DNA of 64,000 bases from CAWAYH01 sp963786195 (GTDB taxonomy: Bacteria; Acidobacteriota; Vicinamibacteria; Vicinamibacterales; 2-12-FULL-66-21), in NCBI GenBank assembly GCA_963786195.1, contig CAWAYH010000009.1, positions 434,001-498,000 on the forward strand, given 5' to 3'. How positions within the stretch are numbered: position 1 is the first letter of the stretch; each line of letters begins with the position of its first letter. Position numbers and translations under genes: made by a program. Of the stretch, positions 52,224-61,206 are shown in pieces. Under the pieces are notes generated by a model. That model ran no database searches, was not told the origin of the DNA, and worked only from the letters and a program-made list of their open reading frames with translations.

Positions 52224-53933
52224 TTACCGCACGACGCGGAGGTTGGTGGGCGGCGCGGGCGGCGCCGCACTTCCGCTCGCGGCGATCACGAACAGCGTGA
52301 TGCTCTGCGCCGGCAGCGTGGCCGTCGAGGCTCGTGCCGGTGACACGTGAGATTCGGTCAGGCGGGTGATGGTATTCGCTGACGGTCAGCTGCCAGACCT
52401 GCGCCGTGCCGCGGTGCGCGAAGTTGGCGAGGTTGATCGTCACCGGCGTCGTTCCCGACAGGTACTTGCTGATGACCATCACCGTCAGCGCGCCGTCGGA
52501 CGAACGCTGGGCGGCAAACGCCGCGACGTTGTCCGGATTGGCGGCCGCGGCGCCGCCACGCTGGTGTCGCCGAACGTCGACTTGTTGCCGTCGTAGTTGC
52601 GATACATCTTCATCGCCTTGTAGGTCGGCGTCGATGCGTCGCGGGCGTCGTCCAGCGCGCGCGCCATGTCCAGCCCTTCGCGGCCGAAGATGCCGTAGAT
52701 GTCCGCCTGCGTCGTCGCGCCGTTGATGTGGCTCTCGGCGCCCCAGTTGTATTCGGTGATGCCGATCTGCGTGTCCGGGATAGTAAGTGTTGACCCAGTT
52801 CCTGCAGGCGCGGAATCAGCTGCACGCGGTCGTTGATCCAGGTCTCGTCCACGTAGTTCGGGTCCCACAGCGAGCGCGTCGAGCGGTTGCGCCGCAGCTG
52901 CATGGCGCTCGAGACGTCGTCGCTGAATTCGCCGCCCTGCGGATAGTAGTGGACGGTGAAGACGTCGAGCAGCCGCTGGCCGGTTGCGGTGTTGTTCTGG
53001 CGCAGCTGGTCGAGCAGCCAGGGCAGGTAGTCCGCGCCTGCCGTGATTGTTGCGATCGGGGAGGAAGCCCCAGCCGTTGATGCTCCCGTACTGCTGGTCG
53101 TAAGCCGCTGAAGAGGTAGCCGCTCCAGCCCCACTCCTCCGGCCCGACGACGAGCGCCGACGGATCGACGGCCTTGATCTTCGCGCGCGTAGTCGAGCAT
53201 CTTGTTCCGGATCTCCTCCATCGTCGCGCCCGTCGGATGCACGTCGCGATGCGTGGAGTGCCAGATGCTCGGCTCGTTGTCGAGGATGTAGTAGCGCACG
53301 CCGCCGTTCGCGTCGTGCCCCACCGGTTGACCAGGTGCTGCACCCAGCCCTGCTGGAACGTCGAGTTGGACGGCACGTTGGCGTCGTTCGGATCGTTGCC
53401 GGTGACGAACTGGCCGTTGGTCCGCACGCCGTTGCCCGCGTCCGGGAACCACTGCCAGTCGTTGCCGGTCTGCGCGCCCGTACTTGGCGATCGAGAAACT
53501 CGCCAGCTTGCTGCGGTTCGGCCCGAGCTTCGCCACCCAGTCGATCATCGGAATGGTCAGCATCGCGCTGGCGCCTGCCGCACGGGCGTTCGAGATGAAC
53601 GTGTCGCCGCGCTCACCGGGCGTCGCGCTGGCATCGGCGATGCTCTCGAAGTACCAGTCGTTGCCGCGATTGTCGGCGTTCAGCTGCCAGTTGTAGCGGC
53701 GTCGTGTTGTTGCCGCCGTTGCGGTTGAGCGGGGTGTTCAGATCGTTCAACTGCGCGGTCGTCGCGTGCGCAACGCCGTAGACGTTCGGATCGATCGGAT
53801 GACGATTGGCGCTGACGTCGACGGTGACCGTGGCAGCAGGATTCTGCGCGAGAGCAGGCGTCGACGACACGACGAGCGAGGCGACTATGAAGACGGTGAG
53901 AGTTGCGCGCCGGCGAGAGAGCAGTATCGTCAT
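52224..53933 (-). CDS. Secreted glycoside hydrolase family 44 (endo-beta-1,4-glucanase-like), many frameshifts
   Basis: ATG 53933: MTILLSRRRATLTVFIVASL and VVSSTPALAQNP form a signal peptide. The GH44 catalytic TIM barrel follows across frames: HPIDPNVYGVAHATTAQLND, LNTPLNRNGGNNTT, MLTIPMIDWVAKLGPNRSKL, YYILDNEPSIWHSTHRDVHP (DNEP, acid/base Glu), VVGPEEWGWSGYLFSG, RLLDVFTVHYYPQGGEFSDD, QIGITEYNWGAESHINGA (second catalytic Glu in TEYNWG) and a C-terminal beta-domain ending NLRVVR-type tail at TAA 52224. Seven or more indels. Predicted extracellular cleavage of cellulose, xyloglucan or a similar glucan. Not linked to the polysaccharide locus by operon. Confidence 0.82.
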
Positions 53934-54078
53934 TTCCTGAGTTTTGAGCGCAGTTGTCCCGGCAGACACTTCGGCGACGCACAATTCGTGCCGCGCAAGA
54001 CCCTGTGATTTGTGGGAGTTAGCCGATCCGGCCGACGACAGAAATTGCCTGGACACACGGATTTGGTGCTGAGGATGC

Positions 54079-54105
54079 CAGCACCCTCAGCACCTTCAGC
54101 ACCTT
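54079..54105. repeat. Triplicated CAGCACCNT unit
   Basis: CAGCACCCT, CAGCACCTT, CAGCACCTT in direct succession at the 3' end of the SPFH gene, reaching its stop codon. The rest of the 171-base gap 53934-54104 holds no recognised signal. It is upstream of the GH44 gene and would include its promoter. Confidence 0.6.
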
Positions 54106-55916
54106 CACCGATCAGTTTTTTCACGGCCGCCGTCGTTCGCCAGCATGCGCGCCAGCACGGCGGTCACGAGCCCGTTGCCGCTCTCCCCGGACACCGCAAT
54201 GTCCGGCACGAGCTTCACCTTGTTCTCGCCCAGGATCGACGCCAGCTGCATGGCCGTGTAGCCGTTCGTGCCGACGGCGTCGATACCCTGCTTGTAGGCC
54301 TCGGCCTTGGCGGCGCCCACGGCGCGGACGGCTGATGCTTCCGCATCACCGTTCAGCCGCACGGCCGCAGCCTGACCTTCGGCACGCAGGCGCACGGCGT
54401 TGGCGTCACCCTTCGCCGACTCGGCGGCGCCCAGCGCGTTCTGCTGAGCGATGCGCACCATCTGCTCGGAGCGCACGACCTCGCTCTGCAGATTCGCGAC
54501 GGCGGTTTCGCGCTCCAGCGACTGACGTTTCACCTGCGCCTCGCGCTGCGCGTCGTACGTCCGCTCGAGCTCCGCGGCGATTTTGCGGTCCGTTTGCGTC
54601 TTCATCAGCTCGGCCGGAGGCGCGATGTCGCCAATCAGCGTGTCGATGCACTCCACGTCATACGCCTCGACAGCCTTCTTGATGTTGTCGAATGCCTCCC
54701 TCTGCCGATCCGAGCGCGCCGACAGGAATTCGAGCACCGAGACCTGTTGGGCCGAGTTGCGGAAGTAGTTGCCAACGGTCGGCTGCAGCACGTGGTCCAC
54801 CAGGTTCTGCATCGACCCGACGCGCGAGATCACGCGCGGCGCGTTCTTCATGCCGATGTGGATGATCTGCGACACGTCCAGGTTGAACGAGAAACCGTCC
54901 TTCGATCTGACCTGGATCGACGACAGCCGCTGGTCGTACTGATGCGCCTCCGTCCGCTGCGCCCAGTTCAACACGATGTTCGTCGTCGGCACGAGCTCGA
55001 CCTTCATCACGCGGGTGTTGATCGGGTGCTTGCCTGGCAACAGGGCATCGTTCCACACGCCCTTGCGTCCCCGCTCGACGAGATCGCCGTGCGTGAAGTC
55101 CTCACCGGACAGGTCGAGGTGCTCTCCGCCGACATAACTGACGACCACGCCGACGTAGCCAATCGGAATCTCGGTCAGCGACACCTGTTCGACCTTGACG
55201 AACCATGGGTTGAGGTTCCACGAACCTGACAGCAACACTTCCTCCTGCAACCCGCGGCAGCCGCCGGCGTCGATGAACGCCTGACCCCGCTGGAAGCTGC
55301 CGTGGCCATCGACCACGTGCCCGGCCAGATCGCCGGCGGGAATAGGCCGGCCGTCGAGCACCGTGACAATGCCGACGCGGTCGGGCGGGACCTGCGAGAC
55401 GTGCAGATCCTCAACCTTCATGGCGTAGTCGCGCGCCGTCTCGGTCGTCACGACCTTGAAGAGCGCCGGGTTGATCCGGTACGCGCCGGCCGTCAGAAAC
55501 GACAGCTGACGTCCGCGCTCGCCGTGGTTCCGCAGAAACGCCTCCGCGTCCTGGTAGTGGTCGCACGCGATCTGACGTGCGAGCACGCGCTCGGCCGGAA
55601 TCCCCTCGCCGTCGGCGGCAACAACCAGCGCGATTTCGCCCGGCCGCACGACGACGAGCGGCACTCTGCGGATCTTGTAGCGCCACCTCCAGTAGCCGAA
55701 GTGCCAGCCGGGCGGCAGCATACGCGCCTGATAGCCGGCCTCGCCGTTGAGCGCGATGACGCGCCCCGAGGCGAGCGGCGGGCCGAAGCGCTTGATGACC
55801 AGACCGGACTGGTTCTCGGCAATGACCCGCATGCCCGAGAGGATCAGCAGGAGCCCGGCCAGCAACGCGAACGTCACCAGCAGGATGTCGAGAATCGGCG
55901 ACAACGTGAGCGACAT
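54105..55916 (-). CDS. SPFH-domain (flotillin/band 7-like) membrane protein
   Basis: A 603-residue protein from ATG 55916: MSLTLSPILDILLVTFALLA, one N-terminal transmembrane segment. Then two beta-rich stretches, ENQSGLVIKRFGPPLASGRV and VKVEQVSLTEIPIGYVGVVV, the band 7 core KDGFSFNLDVSQIIHIGMKN, VDHVLQPTVGNYFRNSAQQ, LIGDIAPPAELMKTQTDRKI, and a long coiled coil rich in Ala/Glu (about 430-560) ending in GNGLVTAVLARML. Start chosen over 56069 because the upstream 51 residues look non-coding and the N-terminal membrane segment would be internal. Organises membrane microdomains by family analogy. Divergent from the sigma-54 activator; the 182-base gap shows no clear signal. Confidence 0.84.
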   Translation of the reverse strand: MSLTLSPILDILLVTFALLAGLLLILSGMRVIAENQSGLVIKRFGPPLASGRVIALNGEAGYQARMLPPGWHFGYWRWRYKIRRVPLVVVRPGEIALVVAADGEGIPAERVLARQIACDHYQDAEAFLRNHGERGRQLSFLTAGAYRINPALFKVVTTETARDYAMKVEDLHVSQVPPDRVGIVTVLDGRPIPAGDLAGHVVDGHGSFQRGQAFIDAGGCRGLQEEVLLSGSWNLNPWFVKVEQVSLTEIPIGYVGVVVSYVGGEHLDLSGEDFTHGDLVERGRKGVWNDALLPGKHPINTRVMKVELVPTTNIVLNWAQRTEAHQYDQRLSSIQVRSKDGFSFNLDVSQIIHIGMKNAPRVISRVGSMQNLVDHVLQPTVGNYFRNSAQQVSVLEFLSARSDRQREAFDNIKKAVEAYDVECIDTLIGDIAPPAELMKTQTDRKIAAELERTYDAQREAQVKRQSLERETAVANLQSEVVRSEQMVRIAQQNALGAAESAKGDANAVRLRAEGQAAAVRLNGDAEASAVRAVGAAKAEAYKQGIDAVGTNGYTAMQLASILGENKVKLVPDIAVSGESGNGLVTAVLARMLANDGGREKTDR

Positions 55917-56098
55917 GAATGTCCTTCCTCCGGCGCAGATGCGTGCGCTGCCAGCCGAAGCAGCCCGAACCGCGCTGACGCCCGTTCGTGCATTCGCTGA
56001 GCCAGCGCCAATTCGAGGCTTTCCGCCGGTTTTTGGGGCCAGGAAGGTGCCAGGCAGACCGAAGATCATGATTCAATTACTGGCATGACGGTGTTTAA

Positions 56099-57458
56099 AT
56101 GATGGTCATGCCCACTGTGACCTGGAGCGGTCCGGCGCCGTCCGCAAGGCTCAATGCCCTCCTGAAAAGGCGCAGGATCGAGGTCAGGCCGACACCGAGC
56201 GTCGGCACGATCCGGATCGTTCGGACCCGCACGGGGACGCGCGCGCCGCGGGCCCCGCACGAGCCGCGCTGGATCTGGTGGTCGGACGAGCCGGTCACGC
56301 AGGACCGCCGGCTCGACGCGGTGCTGCGGGGCGCGTACGACGTCATCGACGGTCGCCTGGACGACGGCCCCGCCCTGCTGGCATCGCGGATCGAGGAGCT
56401 GCTGACGCCCGAGGCGCCGGTCCCGGCGACGGACACGCTCGTGATGGTGAGCGACGCCTCGCGGCGTGTCGTGACGCAGGTGGCGCGCGTGGCCGCGACC
56501 TCCATGCCCGTGCTCGTCACCGGCGAAACGGGCACCGGCAAGGAGCTCGTGGCCCGGCTGATTCACGCCAGCTCGCCTCGCAAATCGAAGGCCTTCATCC
56601 CAATCAATTGCGCGGCTATTCCGAACGAGCTGATGGAAGCCGAGTTGTTCGGGTACGCGCGCGGTGCGTTTTCCGGCGCGGTGCAGCGCTATGACGGTCA
56701 GCTCATGGCGGCCGCCGGCGGCACGGTGTTTCTGGACGAGATCGACGACACGCCGCGCGGAGACCCAGGTCAAGCTGCTCCGCGTGCTCGAAGACCGCGT
56801 CGTCAGCCGCCTCGGCGAGAACGTCTGGCACGAGATCGACTTCAGGCTCATCGCGGCCACCAACCGCGACCTGCGTCCGCTCGTCGACGCGGGCCTGTTC
56901 GGCGCTGACTTCTACGAGCGGCTCGCCATCGTGTCGATTCATCTGGTGCCGCTGCGGGAGCGCCTGGACGATCTTCCGGACCTCGCGCGCTACTTCATCG
57001 CGCGCTTTGGACGCGAGCAGGGGCGGCCCGCGGTGACGGGCATCCGGTCCGACGCGATCGATCGACTCCGCGCCTATCCGTGGCCCGGAAACATCCGCGA
57101 GCTGCGCAATGTCCTCTACGAGACGCTCGTGTACAAGCGCGCGGGCAACGAGATTCTCCTGTCGGATCTGCCGCGGCGAATCCTCAAGGGCGAATGGACG
57201 ACGGACGCCTCCGCCGTCGATCGCGGCATCATCGCGGAGCGAATCAAGGGGGGCCGCATGAACCTCCGCGACGAGGTGGCCGGGCTCGAACGCGTCGCGC
57301 TCGAGGAGGCGCTGGCGCGCGCCGGCGGCAATGCGGCCCAGGCGGCGCGGTTGCTGGGCGCGGTCGGCCGTGGCGCCGCCCGTGATCCCGGCGGCACCGT
57401 CCGGGCGATGCTGCGACGACTCGGGCAGAAGAAAAGTGCCCGGCGACCAACCATTTAG
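56099..57458 (+). CDS. Sigma-54-dependent transcriptional activator (AAA+), one frameshift
   Basis: First frame: an N-terminal domain of about 125 residues of unknown type, then Walker A VLVTGETGTGKELVARLIHA, NCAAIPNELMEAELFGYARG, the sigma-54 loop GAFSGA (Ser for the usual Thr) and Walker B GGTVFLDEID. After a break near 56757 the second frame runs ETQVKLLRVLEDRVVSRLGE, FRLIAATNRDLRPLV, FYERLAIVSIHLVPLRERLD, YPWPGNIRELRNVLYETLV and a C-terminal Fis-type helix-turn-helix LEEALARAGGNAAQAARLLG. Joined length about 453 residues. No receiver domain. Should open sigma-54 promoters in response to a signal that the N-terminal region may sense. Start among several Met codons (56099, 56102) is uncertain. 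Confidence 0.84.
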
Positions 57459-57494
57459 GGGAACAACCCCCCACCTGCTCTCGTCCAGTTCCCT

Positions 57495-60006
57495 GTGCTT
57501 CACGACCTCAAGATCGCTTTTCGTCTGCTGCTGAAAAATCCCGCGTTCACTGCTGTCGCCGTCATCGTTCTGGCGCTCGGCATCGGCGCCAACACGGCGG
57601 TATTCAGCCTGGTCAACGCGATGATGCTCCAGCCCACGGCCGCCGAAGGCCCGGGCATCGTCGGCATCTACTCCAAGGATCGGACACGGCCCGACAGCTA
57701 TCGCGGGTTCTCCTGGCCGGACTACGAGCGCGTGCGCGCCAGCCGGGAGCCGTTCGACGCGGTCATGGCCCATAGCGTGACGCTCCTCGGCGCGACTGAA
57801 GGCGACACGACGAGGCGCTCGTTATGCGCCATCGTGTCAGCGTCGTACTTCACGACGCTCGGCGTGCATCTCGTGGCGGGCCGCGCGTTCACGGCTGACG
57901 AAGAACGGCCGGGCAGCGATCAGCGGGTGCTGATCGTCGGGCACCAGTACGCGCGCAAGGCCGGAGTCGCGCCGGGCGACGTGCTCGGACGGACGGTCCG
58001 GCTCAACGCGCGTGACTACACGATCGTCGGCGTGGCGCCAGAGGGATTCGGTGGCACGACCGCACTCGTCGGAACCGAGTTCTGGGTGCCGCTCGGCGTC
58101 TACGACCAACGTCACCGATGACATGTTCCGCGACGGCCGCAAGGAGCCGCTGGGCGATCCGCGAGCGCGCGCGCTGATGCTGGTCGGACGCCTCCGGCCC
58201 GGCCTCAGCGAGGAGGCGGCACAGCCACAGCTCGCCGCGTTATCGGCCATCCTCGAGCAGAGCGATCCCGTCGAGAACAAGAACCATGACCTGACCACCC
58301 ATCGCCTGTCGCGACAGGCGATCAGCAACTCGCCGCAGGGTGCCGGCCCGACGGTCGTGCTGTCGCTGCTGCTGATGGGCACCGCGGGTCTCGTGCTGCT
58401 GATCTCGTGCCTGAACCTGGCCAACATGCTCCTCGCGCGCGGCTCGGCCCGCCGCAAGGAGATCGCGCTGCGTCTGGCGCTGGGCAGCGGCCGCAGCCGC
58501 GTGATCAGGCAGCTGCTGACCGAGAGCCTGCTGCTCGCCGCGCTCGGAAGTGCGGCTGGCCTGCTGCTCGCCATCTGGGGCACGCGACTGCTCGTCGCCT
58601 CGTTCGCCGCGGCGCTGCCGCTGGTCGTCACGTTCGAGGCACGGCCCGACTTCCGGGTCCTGCTGGCGACGATGTGCTTTGGCGCGGTGAGTACGGTGAT
58701 CGCGGGTCTCGGGCCTGCGTGGCGCGTCACCCGTCCCGACGTGCTGCCCGATCTGAAGGAGCAGCCCGCCGATCAGACAGGCGGACGCCGCTTCAGCATG
58801 CGCAACGCGCTGGTCGTCGGGCAGATCGCGCTTTCGCTCGCGCTCCTCACCGCGGCGGGCCTCTTCATGCGCGGCGCGATCAAAGCGGCCATGGCGGATC
58901 CCGGATTCCCGCTCGAAGGCGGCGTCATCGCCAACATCGATCCCGGAATGGCTGGCTACGACGAGGCGCGCGCGCGTGGCGCGATCCGGCGCATCCTCCA
59001 GACCGTCCGAAGCACGCCCGGCGTCCAGTCCGCGAGTCTGGCGAGCCTCGTGCCGTTCGGCGAGTTCCAGGAGGGTGAGCGGGTGCAGAAAGCCGGGACG
59101 CCGCCCGCGGCCGAAGGCCAACCCGAGTCCGGCGTCCAGGCGACCTACACGATCATCGGCGCCGACTACTTCGAGGCGCTGCGGCTGCCGGTCCTGCGAG
59201 GCCGCGGCTTCACCGCGGCTGAAGAGGAATCGGCTGGCGGCGCGCCGGTCGTCGTGATCGACGAGCCCCTTGCCCGTCAGCTCTTCCCGGGCGAGGACGC
59301 GCTTGGACAGATCGTGCAGTTCGCGCGTCGTGAAACGCCTGACGACACGCACTACACGATCGTCGGCGTCGTCGCGGGCGTCCGCCACGACTTGTTCGAC
59401 AAGGCGCCGGTGCCGCACGTGTACGCGCCGCACGGCCAGCGGTTCCGCGCGAACGTCAACATCCACGTGCGTCTGGCCGGCGGCGGCCAGGCGGCCGAGA
59501 TCGCGATGCTGGGGACGCTTCGTCAGACGATTCGCGCCCTCGATCCGGCGATCCCCGTGCTGCAGCTCAGAACGCTCGCGCAGCAGCGGGACAAGAGCCT
59601 CGCGCTGTGGGCCGTGAACGCCGGCGCGCAGCTCTTCTCCGTGTTCGGCGGTGTGGCGCTGCTCCTCGCGGTGATTGGCGTCTACGGCGTCAAATCCTAT
59701 CTGGTCTCGCGGCGAACGCGCGAGATCGGGATTCGCATGGCGCTCGGCGCGACGCCAACCAACGTGATGTGGCTCGTGCTCCGCGAAGGCCTCGCGCTCA
59801 CGTCCGTCGGCGTCCTGATCGGACTGCTGCTCGCCTTTGGCGTGGCGCAGGCGGTTGGCGGCATGCTGTACGAAGTCCGTGCGCTCGATCCGATCGTCTT
59901 CATCGCGGCGCCGATCGTGCTGTCCGCCGCCGCCCTCGCGGCGTCCTGGTTCCCCGCGCGTCGCGCGACACGCGTCCTTCCAATCACGGCATTGCGATCG
60001 GAGTAG
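57495..60006 (+). CDS. ADOP-family MacB/FtsX-like permease, one frameshift
   Basis: GTG 57495 gives VLHDLKIAFRLLLKNPAFTA, then VAVIVLALGIGANTAVFSLV (TM1) and SLVNAMML. The first MacB core ends FWVPLGVYDQ at about 58110, where one extra base breaks the frame; the second frame begins NVTDDMFRDGRKEPLGDPRA. Then FtsX domain LLMGTAGLVLLISCLNLANM, RRKEIALRLALGSGRSRVIR, second core YFEALRLPVLRGRGF and C-terminal helices GGVALLLAVIGVYGVKSYLV, RTREIGIRMALGATPTNVMW. Joined length about 837 residues. Follows the sigma-54 activator by 36 bases on the same strand, so the two may be functionally linked. Confidence 0.87.
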
Positions 60007-60030
60007 CCTCGGCGCGACGGCTGGGCACTT

Positions 60031-61194
60031 GTGGGCCTGGAGCGAAATCCGCAACAATCAGCCATCAGGCACCTTCTCAAGCCCGTCCTCATCTGCTTTC
60101 TGATCGCGCTGGCCGTCTGGGTCTACGTCTACAAAGCGTCGCCTCGCATGCCCGACTTCGAGGTGTACTGGAAGGCCGGCTCGCGCGCCGCCGCCGCTGA
60201 GCCGCTCTATCGCCCGGACGACGGGCATTTTCAGTTCAAGTATCTGCCGGCATTTGCCGTGCTGGCGATTCCGGTAGGCGTCATGCCGCTCGCGACGGCG
60301 GAAGCGCTCTGGTTCGCAACCTCCGTGGCGTTGCTGGTCGTGCTCATCAGGCTGAGTGTGAGACTCCCACTCGAGAAGAGGGTGAAGACCGGATTCCTCG
60401 TCGGCGTCATCATCATCGCGCTGGGCAAGTTCTACGTGCACGAGCTCGTGCTCGGCCAGGTGAACATCCTCTTTGCCGTGGTGATCGCGATCGCGCTGCT
60501 TGCGATCAAGGCAGGTCGTGAGGGCCTGGCCGGCGCGCTCGTCGTACTTGGCGTCGTCATCAAGCCGTACGCCGTGCTCTTGCTGCCGTGGATCGTGGGC
60601 CGGGCCAGGATGGCGTCCATCATGTCCGCCGGCGCTGCCGCGGCCGCCACGTTGCTGCTGCCAGCGCTCGTGTACGGCTTCTCCGGCGCCGCCGCGCTTC
60701 ATCGCGAGTGGTGGAGAACCGTCACCGAAACGACCGCGCCTCAGATGACGGTCCTCGACAACGTCTCCCTGGCCGCGATGTTCTTCCGGTGGGCGGGCCC
60801 GGGCGCGTTGTCGGCGCGGCTCGCGCTCGTCACGGGCATCGTGCTGCTCCTGGTTGCAGCAATCGTGTTCCTGGCGCGGCGTGGTGTGCGGTTCCCCGAA
60901 GGGCTGGAGGGCGGCCTGCTGCTGACGTTGATGCCGCTCCTCTCTCCGCAGGGCTGGGACTACGTCTTCCTCATCGCGACGCCGGCGGTCGTGTATGTGG
61001 TGAACTACTCGGATGGCCTGCCTCGCTGGCTTCGGATCGTGACGGCCGTCGCGCTCGTGGCGATCGGATTGAGCCTCTTCGATGTGATGGGCCGGCGTGC
61101 GTATTCGATGTTCATGCGGATGTCGGGCATCAGCCTCTGCTTTTTCGTGGTGATTGGCGCGCTGGCGACCCTGCGCTTCCGGAAGGTCGCCTGA
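60031..61194 (+). CDS. GT87-like polyprenol-phosphate-mannose-dependent glycosyltransferase (DUF2029 type)
   Basis: A 387-residue integral membrane protein with about ten helices. Periplasmic loop after TM1: SPRMPDFEVYWKAGSRAAAA with the conserved acidic DFxVYW motif of GT87/GT-C enzymes, then EPLYRPDDGHFQFKYLPAFA. Later IKPYAVLLLPWIVGRARMAS and LTLMPLLSPQGWDYVFLIA match the family too. GT-C enzymes use polyprenyl-phosphate sugars outside the inner membrane. GTG 60031 start lies 24 bases after the permease stop. Complete; substrate not known. Confidence 0.8.
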   Translation: MGLERNPQQSAIRHLLKPVLICFLIALAVWVYVYKASPRMPDFEVYWKAGSRAAAAEPLYRPDDGHFQFKYLPAFAVLAIPVGVMPLATAEALWFATSVALLVVLIRLSVRLPLEKRVKTGFLVGVIIIALGKFYVHELVLGQVNILFAVVIAIALLAIKAGREGLAGALVVLGVVIKPYAVLLLPWIVGRARMASIMSAGAAAAATLLLPALVYGFSGAAALHREWWRTVTETTAPQMTVLDNVSLAAMFFRWAGPGALSARLALVTGIVLLLVAAIVFLARRGVRFPEGLEGGLLLTLMPLLSPQGWDYVFLIATPAVVYVVNYSDGLPRWLRIVTAVALVAIGLSLFDVMGRRAYSMFMRMSGISLCFFVVIGALATLRFRKVA

Positions 61195-61206
61195 TATCAT
61201 GCCGTC

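Noticed and set aside
46282..53933. Block of pseudogenes
   Set aside because: Frame breaks are frequent but catalytic and structural motifs are all intact and in order, and there are no large deletions or nonsense substitutions; read error fits better.
58240..60057. 605-codon minus-strand open frame
   Set aside because: Shadow of the ADOP permease; no recognisable domain and biased composition.
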